Source: a virus. From it: a DNA stretch of 28,061 nucleotides. Where the stretch lies: the IMG/VR virus record IMGVR_UViG_3300009032_000012, positions 1-28,061 of that record. The stretch is one strand, 5' to 3'. The translations under genes were made by a program, and so were the position numbers. Positions 22,267 through 27,959 of this stretch are shown here, piece after piece; the first letter of the stretch is position 1; every line of letters starts with the position of its first letter. Under the pieces are notes generated by a model. The model was given only the letters and a program-made list of their open reading frames with translations. It was not told where the DNA came from and made no database searches.

Positions 22267-22496
22267 TATTTTACCGGGTTGTTTTCACAATTGTGAAATT
22301 TATGTAGCGGCCTGAAACAGTCCGGGCAAAGATTGTGCACCTTTGCCGTTGCCGTTGCCATTATTTTGGCACGGCTCAACTCTTGGTCGTCCAGCCACAA
22401 AATCAATCGAAGCGGCAATCTGACAGCGACCTGCATCTTTTTCTCTAATTCCGGTAGAGCCGGTTTTCCGGCCCCTTGCCTCTTTCCACCTCTCAT
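22266..22496 (-). CDS. Small protein with GGKRQGAGKP start and Cys/His tail, 76 aa
   Basis: ATG at 22496 with GGGGG upstream. The N-terminal half (MRGGKRQGAGKPALPELEKK, then VAVRLPLRLILWLDDQELSR) matches a common phage and mobile-element small-protein type whose KxxVxLPxxLxxWLxxQ segment looks like a ribbon-helix-helix. The C-terminus (about 50-76) is replaced by CPDCFRPLHKFHNCENN, with a CxxC and a further His/His/Cys, a possible zinc site. A DNA-binding regulator is plausible. The gene ends in TAATG with the 29-aa gene. Confidence 0.65.
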   Translation of the reverse strand: MRGGKRQGAGKPALPELEKKMQVAVRLPLRLILWLDDQELSRAKIMATATAKVHNLCPDCFRPLHKFHNCENNPVK

Positions 22497-22540
22497 AATT
22501 AACCCCCGCGCCTCGTTGCTTTGTTTTTTTGTTTTGTTAT

Positions 22541-22560
22541 CCCCGCTGTGATAGCCGGGG
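22541..22560. repeat. GC-rich imperfect hairpin, copy 1
   Basis: CCCCGCTGTGATAGCCGGGG can form a short stem (CCCCG with CGGGG). It lies just after the stop of the 103-aa gene and resembles copy 2 at 22926-22944 (shared CCCCGGCT...CGGGG on the minus strand). No U-run follows on the minus strand, so not a normal terminator. A message-processing or stabilising element is possible. Confidence 0.45.
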
Positions 22561-22567
22561 AAAAATG

Positions 22568-22879
22568 TTAATCGCGTAAATCATAAATATGCAGATCGTT
22601 TGCGAAAAACGTCAGTTTTCCGCCTTCCTCGCTCCGTTGCGAGTTTTCGAATACTCCGATCATGAAATCCCCTGCCAGGCGCATAGCTGCCGCGGGATGG
22701 ACGACAATCACTCCGACGAAATGACCAGCATCCAGAATATCAGAGGTAGTGACGCTGAATGCGTCGCGATCCCCGATGGAGATCAGATCGATGCCCCGAG
22801 CTGCGCAAATCTCCATTTGCACCGGGGTTGGGGTGTGTCGTGAAATAAATGCGAATTTTCCTTCGTAATCTCCTCTCAT
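22568..22879 (-). CDS. Conserved-looking hypothetical protein with RHTPT motif, 103 aa
   Basis: ATG at 22879; only a weak site (TGAGA) precedes it. It reads as a compact alpha/beta protein: FAFISRHTPTPVQMEICAAR (strand, loop, helix), GIDLISIGDRDAFSVTTSDI, HFVGVIVVHPAAAMRLAGDF, then GVFENSQR and a terminal strand. The alternation of hydrophobic strands and helices suggests a Rossmann-like fold with a conserved RHTPT loop and a VVHPAAA strand. I recall similar short proteins from phages but cannot name a family. Function unknown. Confidence 0.65.
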   Translation of the reverse strand: MRGDYEGKFAFISRHTPTPVQMEICAARGIDLISIGDRDAFSVTTSDILDAGHFVGVIVVHPAAAMRLAGDFMIGVFENSQRSEEGGKLTFFANDLHIYDLRD

Positions 22880-22925
22880 GGCAATCTCACAATGTTAATG
22901 TTCATGGTGTTCTTTTTTTTTATTT

Positions 22926-22944
22926 CCCCGGTAGTGAGCCGGGG
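22926..22944. repeat. GC-rich hairpin, copy 2
   Basis: Perfect 6-bp stem (CCCCGG 22926-22931 with CCGGGG 22939-22944) and 7-nt loop, just after the stop of the 64-aa gene. Related to copy 1 at 22541-22560. On the minus strand an A-rich run follows, not a U-run, so classical termination is unlikely. Confidence 0.45.
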
Positions 22945-22950
22945 GGTTGG

Positions 22951-23145
22951 TTAATACCAAAGCGTTCTGAACCCACTTTGGGCAGATCCATTGGCCTCGT
23001 CCCATAGTTTCATCTGGTCCGTCCCTTCTTCGAAACAGATCCAGTCGGGAATCGGTATTTCCCCATTCTGGATGGACGCTGCAACTTCCAACTGTGAATT
23101 TTCTTCTGTCAACTCATTCACAAATACGTCTAGTCTCTTGCTCAT
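22951..23145 (-). CDS. Small acidic protein, 64 aa
   Basis: The chosen start is the ATG at 23145: AAGGAG lies seven or eight bases before it. A longer frame from 23181 starts only a few bases after the predicted transcription start and has no site. The product (MSKRLDVFVNELTEENSQLE, ..., PDWICFEEGTDQMKLWDEAN) is acidic, with a coiled N-terminal helix. It is the first gene behind the promoter at 23195-23223. No family recognised; a regulator or host-interaction protein is possible. Confidence 0.65.
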   Translation of the reverse strand: MSKRLDVFVNELTEENSQLEVAASIQNGEIPIPDWICFEEGTDQMKLWDEANGSAQSGFRTLWY

Positions 23146-23194
23146 TTTGTTTCTCCTTTTTTTATTTGGCTTTATTGCCATCTTGTATGATTAA

Positions 23195-23223
23195 AGAATA
23201 CCATTAATCAAAGGTGGAGTCAA
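23195..23223 (-). promoter_or_regulatory. Sigma-70-type promoter with palindromic operator
   Basis: On the minus strand TTGACT (23223-23218), a 17-bp spacer and TATTCT (23200-23195) form a strong promoter. A perfect 7-bp inverted repeat, TGATTAA/TTAATCA (23188-23194 and 23204-23210), brackets the -10 box with a 9-bp gap, the layout of an operator for a dimeric repressor. Transcription should start near 23188, before the 64-aa gene, and could feed the genes below it down to the head block. Confidence 0.75.
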
Positions 23224-23406
23224 TAAAAAAAGGGATGCTTTTAAATTTATTATTCGCCACATCGGCAAGAATCAATTTTTTTAGTCACCCCACATGTGGC
23301 CATATTTGCCCATACGCTGAATTTGTTACGTCACGTATGCCAGACTATGGGTTTTATGTAAATCTCACGCCTTGCACTACTCCAGTCGCTTCCTAGTGGC
23401 ATTGCG
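23224..23406. other. Non-coding stretch upstream of the promoter
   Basis: This stretch, part of the gene-free interval 23146-23406, holds no convincing gene. It contains the perfect palindrome CCACATGTGG (23290-23299), a run of eight T (23273-23282 region) and, on the minus strand, only a short frame from 23402 broken by TGA. It may be regulatory or a decayed small gene. Confidence 0.5.
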
Positions 23407-23583
23407 TTAATCACTGCTGAATATTTCAGATGTCTCGAAAAGTTTAATCACCCTTTCGTATGCATCGCTTTCTATTTTTGCCTCTACATTACAAGGTCTT
23501 ATTCCTGTTCCATGTCTTGTATCGTTTTGTACACGCCGAGATTCAGCCAGCCACAATTTCACTTTTGTTATTTTATCCATCAT
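23407..23583 (-). CDS. Small hypothetical protein, 58 aa
   Basis: The preferred start is the ATG at 23583 (or the next codon, 23580): AGGAG and GAGAG lie just upstream. The longer frame from 23637 overlaps the previous gene by 40 nt. The sequence (MMDKITKVKLWLAESRRVQN, then DAYERVIKLFETSEIF) is helical and basic/acidic mixed. No family recognised. It follows the replication-protein block, so a minor replication or regulatory role is possible. Confidence 0.6.
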   Translation of the reverse strand: MMDKITKVKLWLAESRRVQNDTRHGTGIRPCNVEAKIESDAYERVIKLFETSEIFSSD

Positions 23584-23597
23584 GCTCTCGAAGGCTC

Positions 23598-23990
23598 CTA
23601 TTTTTTTACCTTGACTGAATCCATCAACGGCCTCCATCCATCACGCGCCCGTTTCTGTAATTCAGACTCTGACATCGCTTGCAGTTCAGTAAGCCTAGAT
23701 TCCATCATTATTTGACTTTTACTCTTGGTGACAACTTTCCACCGAATAGACATATTTGGATTCATTCCATCAGGGTAAAAACCATGTTCTCGCAAGTGGC
23801 GATAGGTTTCTGCAATTGACAACCGGTTTGCCTTCCCGACCTCTTTATCAAGTCGCTTGTCTGGGAAATCTCCACCGTTTGCCTGCGAGGTAGAAATTGC
23901 ATAATGCTTTTGAAATACAGGCATATTTGCAAATCCGATTAGTTTTTCGGGAGTGACCTCAGTTTGAAGCATTGGTTGAGAAATTAACAT
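23598..23990 (-). CDS. Hypothetical phage protein, 130 aa
   Basis: ATG at 23990, overlapping the end of the replication gene by 32 nt, with only a weak GGGTG before it; ATG at 23972 or 23924 are alternatives. Visible segments: SIAETYRHLREHGFYPDGMN (helix-turn-helix-like, about 58-77), RWKVVTKSKSQIMMESRLTE (basic helix) and ELQAMSESELQKRARDGWRP. It looks like a nucleic-acid-binding helical protein. Placement after the replisome organizer suggests a replication accessory, possibly a helicase loader, but no P-loop is present. Confidence 0.65.
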   Translation of the reverse strand: MLISQPMLQTEVTPEKLIGFANMPVFQKHYAISTSQANGGDFPDKRLDKEVGKANRLSIAETYRHLREHGFYPDGMNPNMSIRWKVVTKSKSQIMMESRLTELQAMSESELQKRARDGWRPLMDSVKVKK

Positions 23991-24819
23991 TTGGCACCCA
24001 AGTTGATTTTATTTTAACTGTGTTTGATTCTTTTGCAGCTTGCAGATACGATTCAAATTTTGTCCCGAAAAGCGTCGTTGGCCGTATGTACTGTTCCATG
24101 TCTGGATTGTTTGCCCACTCATAGTTTTTTTCTTTTATAACCTCCTTGAAATCATCGATACGGAATCCTTCGCTCCATCTTGCTCTGATGTGGCTTTTTG
24201 TACCGTTGGTGGTGTGCTTGAAAGACTTGCCGGTTACATCGTTGAAGAAGTCAATAATTTCCTTATAAGGGATTTGCTGTCGTGGCTTTTGCCCGACAAT
24301 AGATGTTTTAGGTTCTGGATCTGGTTCTGGATCTGGTTCTGGATCTGGTTCTGGGGTTAACGAAGTGCTTAACACCACGTTAACGCTACGTTGGATTTGA
24401 GTCAGCTTATTGTAAACTAAGCGTGTAACACCAGTGCACCCTTCGTTAACTAATTTTGTGTAAATTGAGTTGTGTGTTTTTGCCATTCGAACAAGCCTTG
24501 CCCTGTCTGACCTATCTTGTGCATTGACAACCCACTCTTGCCGTACTTCCCAATTGTGGAGAGAATAGCCATTGTCATTATCAAGAAAACCAATATCAAC
24601 CAGTGCATCAACAAATGAGCCTGGATCTCCGTCAAAACACGCCTCAATTTCAATGTCATCTTTATCCCAGCACGTAAGATAACCAGAAGGTTTTTCAACA
24701 GCCACCCTTGTCCATAGCGTCAGGAGACAAACTATACCTTGATTTCCAAAAAGACGATGAAGCTTCTTTGTCTTTCTGTGTGAAAAAAACGTAGTAGATA
24801 ACCTGATATCCTCATTCAT
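23959..24819 (-). CDS. Phage replisome organizer-like protein, 286 aa
   Basis: ATG at 24819 with GAGG upstream. Residues ~3-110 match the Lin1244/DUF4373-type N-terminal DNA-binding domain (STTFFSHRKTKKLHRLFGNQ, GIVCLLTLWTRVAVEKPSGY, then LVDIGFLDNDNGYSLHNWEV). A PEPDPEPDPEPDPEP linker follows at about 156-170. Residues ~185-262 match the phage C-terminal domain seen in such proteins (PYKEIIDFFNDVTGKSFKHT; SEGFRIDDFKEVIKEKNYEW; RPTTLFGTKFESYL), which fits TIGR02220. It would bind the phage origin and recruit helicase loading. Iteron-like repeats lie inside the gene (24356-24432), as in lambda O. Confidence 0.85.
   Translation of the reverse strand: MNEDIRLSTTFFSHRKTKKLHRLFGNQGIVCLLTLWTRVAVEKPSGYLTCWDKDDIEIEACFDGDPGSFVDALVDIGFLDNDNGYSLHNWEVRQEWVVNAQDRSDRARLVRMAKTHNSIYTKLVNEGCTGVTRLVYNKLTQIQRSVNVVLSTSLTPEPDPEPDPEPDPEPKTSIVGQKPRQQIPYKEIIDFFNDVTGKSFKHTTNGTKSHIRARWSEGFRIDDFKEVIKEKNYEWANNPDMEQYIRPTTLFGTKFESYLQAAKESNTVKIKSTWVPNVNFSTNASN
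24311..24355. repeat. 12-bp tandem repeat coding for the EPDP linker
   Basis: About 3.7 copies of GGTTCTGGATCT in a row (plus strand), coding for the acidic Pro-rich linker of the replisome organizer. Slippage here would change linker length without breaking the frame. Confidence 0.85.
24356..24432. repeat. Iteron-like repeats inside the replication gene
   Basis: Two related 21-bp blocks (24356-24376 and 24412-24432; 16 of 21 positions agree) and several GTTAAC(G) copies (near 24356, 24378-24385 and 24444-24450). Iterons inside the initiator gene mark the origin in lambda-like phages. The repeats are imperfect, so an origin here is inferred, not shown. Confidence 0.4.
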
Positions 24820-24946
24820 ATTTCATATCCTCATTTGCAAAAAGAAAAGGCAGTTCAAAAAACACGCTCGACGTTGGTATGTGAGGAACCAACCCAGGTC
24901 TTAACTGGTCGTGTTTTTTGAACTGCCTTCTATTTTTGATCATCAT
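24812..24946 (-). CDS. Possible 44-aa ORF that spans the 20-bp inverted repeat
   Basis: Frame from ATG at 24946 (or 24943), with GGGG two to five bases upstream, to a TGA at 24814-24812, overlapping the replication gene start by 8 nt. The product begins MMIKNRRQFKKHDQLRPGLV and includes SSVFFELPFLFANEDMKYE; it is basic then hydrophobic. The arms of the inverted repeat are read as part of the coding frame. It could be a true small gene, a leader peptide whose translation opens or closes the hairpin, or chance. No family recognised. Confidence 0.35.
   Translation of the reverse strand: MMIKNRRQFKKHDQLRPGLVPHIPTSSVFFELPFLFANEDMKYE
24847..24929. terminator. 20-bp perfect inverted repeat, likely terminator
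   Basis: Arms 24847-24866 and 24910-24929 pair over all 20 bases around a 43-nt loop, which itself has a 6-bp hairpin (GTTGGT 24873-24878, ACCAAC 24888-24893). On the minus strand TTTTCTTTTT follows the stem, so it could end transcripts from the helicase-methyltransferase block or from the promoter at 24999-25026. The long loop and perfect arms are unusual for a plain terminator; an attenuator, a small RNA end or a cruciform near the origin are alternatives. Confidence 0.6.
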
Positions 24947-24998
24947 GTCCCCACTTTTTTTATTTAAAGATTACCAGGATGTCAAACCTGATAAACAA

Positions 24999-25026
24999 AT
25001 AGTACAATATTGCTGGTTTTTTTCAA
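24999..25026 (-). promoter_or_regulatory. Probable promoter upstream of the inverted repeat
   Basis: On the minus strand TTGAAA (25026-25021), a 16-bp spacer and TACTAT (25004-24999). Transcription would start near 24992 and run through the inverted repeat into the replication gene, or stop at the repeat and give a short RNA of about 150 nt. A further TTGACA at 24985-24980 has no good -10 partner. Confidence 0.5.
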
Positions 25027-25049
25027 TCGCTAAAACTACACATCGGCGG

Positions 25050-25076
25050 CAACTGTCAAGGATTAGTTGACAGTTG
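25050..25076. promoter_or_regulatory. 10-bp inverted repeat, possible operator or terminator
   Basis: Arms CAACTGTCAA (25050-25059) and its complement (25067-25076) with a 7-bp gap, downstream of the DUF7446-like gene. No U-run follows on the minus strand, so a binding site for a dimeric regulator near the promoter at 24999-25026 is as likely as a weak terminator. Confidence 0.45.
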
Positions 25077-25108
25077 GGGTTTCATTTAGGCAATCGTTAG
25101 AACTATAT

Positions 25109-25330
25109 CTAGGGACTGTACTCAACAGTAATCCTATAAATAAGTTTTCCAGTATAAGCATCAGACACCTCAACTGGTTTGCCAAAAATCTTAACATGAT
25201 CTGCTACAGCATTTAAACAATCCATAGTCACGTCTTGCTTTCCTTGTTTCCATTCTCCATGTTTTTTGATCTCACCAACAAATATAGTGTTTGTAAGTGG
25301 GCTTGTTGCTACTCTTAATTTCTTAGGCAT
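25109..25330 (-). CDS. DUF7446-like small phage protein, 73 aa
   Basis: ATG at 25330, three bases after the MazG-like stop, with GCGGTG upstream. The pattern RVATSPLTNTIFVGEIKKHG (about 5-24), DVTMDCLNAVADHVKIFGKP (about 33-52) and a last strand LIYRITVEY matches small phage proteins grouped as DUF7446, whose function is unknown. Length is normal. It is the last gene before the control region and is co-transcribed with the nucleotide- and DNA-modifying enzymes above it. Confidence 0.75.
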   Translation of the reverse strand: MPKKLRVATSPLTNTIFVGEIKKHGEWKQGKQDVTMDCLNAVADHVKIFGKPVEVSDAYTGKLIYRITVEYSP

Positions 25331-25333
25331 AAA

Positions 25334-25600
25334 TCACCGCTTTCCGTTAGAATCCCAAACACGCTTTTTATTGATCGCATGTTTGGTTTTAATTTCCTCA
25401 GATAAACTCGTTCCAAACCTATCAAGTAAAGCTATCGCTACAATCGCAACGTCTGCAATTTCTTCTTTCAATTCATTATTGGTTTTGGCACTTAAAACTT
25501 CGCCTATTTCTTCTAGCAACTTATCAGCAATGTCTTTTACTGTTGCATTTGGAAACGTTGCTTTATGCCACTTCAATACTTCTTTTTCTATCTTTGTCAT
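25334..25600 (-). CDS. MazG-like nucleoside triphosphate pyrophosphohydrolase, 88 aa
   Basis: ATG at 25600 in an ATGA overlap with the methyltransferase gene, GGAG upstream. The all-alpha MazG pattern is visible: DIADKLLEEIGEVLSAKTNN (about 23-42, with the EExxE metal-binding acids), ELKEEIADVAIVAIALLDRF (about 43-62, second ExxxD acids) and EIKTKHAINKKRVW. The enzyme type cleaves (d)NTPs to the monophosphate and pyrophosphate. Phage versions may adjust nucleotide pools, remove unwanted dNTPs or lower the host alarmone signal. Length suits a single-domain form. Confidence 0.85.
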   Translation of the reverse strand: MTKIEKEVLKWHKATFPNATVKDIADKLLEEIGEVLSAKTNNELKEEIADVAIVAIALLDRFGTSLSEEIKTKHAINKKRVWDSNGKR

Positions 25601-26586
25601 AACTGCTCCATAAAACTCTCAAAAGTTAATTGCTCAGAAAATGCAGCAGGTTTGATATCTTTCAGGTTTTTCAACATCTGGCGATAATAAGATGTTTTGA
25701 GTTCGGCGGCAATTGCTTTTCGCCCCAACTTGACTGCGGTATATGGTTCCGATCCAACACCTCCAAACGGGCTAACTACTATATCTCCAGGATTGGATCG
25801 TAATATTATAGCCCGCTCTATAACATCAAGCTGAAGAGGATGAACATGCCGCTCGTCATCAGGTTCTTTACAATCTTTATAAGGCAGAACGTTCCCCATT
25901 CTTATGTCATCCCACACCGAAGAGGCGTATCGTCGCCATATCCAGTGAGAAAAACGGTTTTCGGTTTGCTTTCCTTTCCAGTTTTTGAACTTCAATATTT
26001 CTGCAGGCATTTTTTCTTCACCGGCATATTGTGTCAATCCGTGTGAGTGTGTTACTGGTATACGGTTCTCACCTTTTTTCCGAAACATTAACAAGTAATC
26101 AGCAGACGCAACCCCACCATAAACACCATCATCGACAATAGTTTTGTGGGAAAGGTTCTTAGTCATTGTACGGTTGCGAACCCATAGTGGCTCTTTCCAG
26201 ATAGTGTGTCTGGCAATGAATTTAAAACCGATACTTTCATGTAGTCGTATAATGTCACCGGGAAAGTCTATAAGGTGATCGTCTTTCCCGCTGTTGCTCG
26301 ATGGTATATCTGTGCAGTGTACCGCAGTAATACGTCCAGGCATGGTTATCCGTTCTATCTCTTTAACGCAATATCCATAGTGTTCAAAAAACTCGCTATA
26401 GTCGTTATTTGACATATCTCTTTCGTCTGAGCTGTAAACATACAAGCAGCTTCCTGACTTACTGGCAAAAGGTGGCGAATATATACTCATTCCGACTGTT
26501 TCTCTGTCGATACCCCGAAGAACAGAGACACAATCACCGTTATATATAGCAAAATCTTTCGTTATTTCTTGGCTAATTACTTCCAT
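25597..26586 (-). CDS. DNA methyltransferase (SPPF type), 329 aa
   Basis: ATG at 26586 with GGAGG seven bases upstream, overlapping the helicase gene by 10 nt. Motif IV is SPPF (37-40, in MSIYSPPFASKSG), the form usual for N4-cytosine and some N6-adenine enzymes. The SAM-binding motif I lies near the C-terminus: GDIVVSPFGGVGSEPYTAVK (about 267-286) followed by LGRKAIAAELKTSYY. The order IV then I is the beta-type permutation. The middle (about 125-230) holds the recognition region (WIWRRYASSVWDDIR). No paired endonuclease gene is in view, so it is likely an orphan enzyme that protects phage DNA or marks it. Confidence 0.88.
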   Translation of the reverse strand: MEVISQEITKDFAIYNGDCVSVLRGIDRETVGMSIYSPPFASKSGSCLYVYSSDERDMSNNDYSEFFEHYGYCVKEIERITMPGRITAVHCTDIPSSNSGKDDHLIDFPGDIIRLHESIGFKFIARHTIWKEPLWVRNRTMTKNLSHKTIVDDGVYGGVASADYLLMFRKKGENRIPVTHSHGLTQYAGEEKMPAEILKFKNWKGKQTENRFSHWIWRRYASSVWDDIRMGNVLPYKDCKEPDDERHVHPLQLDVIERAIILRSNPGDIVVSPFGGVGSEPYTAVKLGRKAIAAELKTSYYRQMLKNLKDIKPAAFSEQLTFESFMEQL

Positions 26587-27938
26587 GTTGGAGCCTCCAT
26601 TTTAGTTTGATGACGGTCGATATTTGATATACCAATTGCGTGATTCATTTCTTGGCAAAGATTGTCAAACATTGCTGTTGCCTGTTTAGCTTTTCTTTGC
26701 ATGTTTTGAACAACTTTTCTTTCGCCCTCAGTCATTACCACATCTACCGTTACCTGTTCTTTTTGCCCAAACCTCCAAAACCTTCTAACACACTGGTAAA
26801 ACTGCTCATACGAGTGTGAAGGGTATGTCACCATGTGGCTACAGTTTTGGAGGTTTAACCCCCATGCGCCTATTTTTGGTTTTGTTATCAGGTTTTCTAT
26901 TTCCCCATCAATAAAGGCAAGAAACTTTTCCTCTTTTTTATCATCATTGTCTCTGCCACTTATCTGGACAGATCCCGGTATCATTCTTTGCAAGGTATCT
27001 CCCTCCTCGTTTAAGTGACACCATATCATTGATTGTTTGCCATTATTAACCAATGACATAACCCTCTCGCTACGTTCGTTTATTGTTCTTTTTCTTTCTT
27101 CCCTTTGCTCTCTCAAGTCTTTTGCTGGCATGGCGAACAACATACCAGGCGCCAACGTTTCTGCCTCAACAATATGTTCGTTTTCGGTCAACAGAGGTAA
27201 TACAAAATCAGTATCATCAAATCCAAGGTCAGACGGTTTTCTCATTGCTCTAGCCCAAGAACAAACCCATCGCCAAAAAGGAACCTCTGCGTGACCACGG
27301 AACCTCCACTTAGGGGCTTCTCCATACATTCGGCGCATTGCTGAATTATTGGAGTCGTTTTTGAAAAACTTGTTGAGCATATCCATAAAACCGAGATATC
27401 CAAGTGCTTCTGATGATGTACCAAGTTCTAAATAATCGTTCGGTGCTGCGGTAGCTGTGGTCAATAAACGGAAGGGAATCTTTCTCATAAATTCAGTAAC
27501 TTCTTTTCTGGTTTTTGCGTCCTGCGATTTAATTCGAGAGCTTTCGTCACAGACAATTCCTGAATAATCTTGCCAGTTGAATTTATCTAACTTCTCATAA
27601 TTTGTTACGGTTATTTTTCCGGCAACTTTCCCGTCATTTGATCTTTTTACTTCTATGTCAAACTTATTACCCTCCCTGACTGTCTGGCTCGATACTGCTA
27701 ATGGTGTGACAATCAGCACAGGTTTGTTTGTGTGTTCAACTACTTTTTGTGCCCAGTCTAACAACATCAAACTCTTTCCGAGTCCACAATCGCACAACAG
27801 AGCACCACGGCCCTGCAATAGCGCCCACTCTGTCAAGAAAGCCTGAAATCCATACATCATAGGGTTAGGGGTATATTTTTTAATACCATCCGGCGCCTTT
27901 GACTGTAATTTTGCTTTTAGAAACTCTGAATATTCCAC
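26577..27938 (-). CDS. SNF2/DEAD-like helicase, 453 aa
   Basis: GTG start at 27938 with GGAGG eight bases upstream. Superfamily 2 motifs in order: motif I LLCDCGLGKSLMLLDWA (48-63, Lys55), motif Ia VLIVTPL (74-80), motif II VCDESS (129-134), motif III TATAAPN (161-167), motif V region KIGAWGLNLQNCSHMVTYP (355-373) and motif VI FYQCVRRFWRFGQ (380-392, Arg385/386). This SNF2-like pattern without accessory domains is common in phage DNA-metabolism blocks. It may remodel or unwind DNA during replication. The short motif-II loop DESS replaces DEAH. The overlap with the methyltransferase suggests the two act together. Confidence 0.88.
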   Translation of the reverse strand: MEYSEFLKAKLQSKAPDGIKKYTPNPMMYGFQAFLTEWALLQGRGALLCDCGLGKSLMLLDWAQKVVEHTNKPVLIVTPLAVSSQTVREGNKFDIEVKRSNDGKVAGKITVTNYEKLDKFNWQDYSGIVCDESSRIKSQDAKTRKEVTEFMRKIPFRLLTTATAAPNDYLELGTSSEALGYLGFMDMLNKFFKNDSNNSAMRRMYGEAPKWRFRGHAEVPFWRWVCSWARAMRKPSDLGFDDTDFVLPLLTENEHIVEAETLAPGMLFAMPAKDLREQREERKRTINERSERVMSLVNNGKQSMIWCHLNEEGDTLQRMIPGSVQISGRDNDDKKEEKFLAFIDGEIENLITKPKIGAWGLNLQNCSHMVTYPSHSYEQFYQCVRRFWRFGQKEQVTVDVVMTEGERKVVQNMQRKAKQATAMFDNLCQEMNHAIGISNIDRHQTKMEAPTWK

Positions 27939-27959
27939 AATATAAACCTCCGTTAATAT

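Noticed and set aside
22876-22905. Nine-residue leader-like frame MNINIVRLP before the 103-aa gene
   Set aside because: It overlaps the next start as ATGA, but it has no ribosome site and such short frames are expected by chance.
23249-23402. Small minus-strand frame (MPLGSDWSSARREIYIKPIV...) continuing past a TGA towards a Cys-rich end
   Set aside because: It is broken by an in-frame TGA, and the Cys-rich end needs one base fewer in an eight-A run. It has no ribosome site. At most a decayed gene; stop-codon recoding is unlikely because TGA ends other genes here.
24957-24985. Second promoter from TTGACA at 24985-24980
   Set aside because: There is no acceptable -10 box at 16-18 bp spacing; only A-rich sequence is found there.
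25266-25613. 115-codon plus-strand frame
   Set aside because: Antisense shadow of the MazG-like and DUF7446-like genes, both of which have family motifs and overlapping starts.
25597-27938. Complete restriction-modification or BREX/DISARM-like defence system
   Set aside because: Only a methyltransferase and a helicase are present; no nuclease, PLD, PglZ or specificity gene lies beside them, and the gene order is that of a phage metabolism block.
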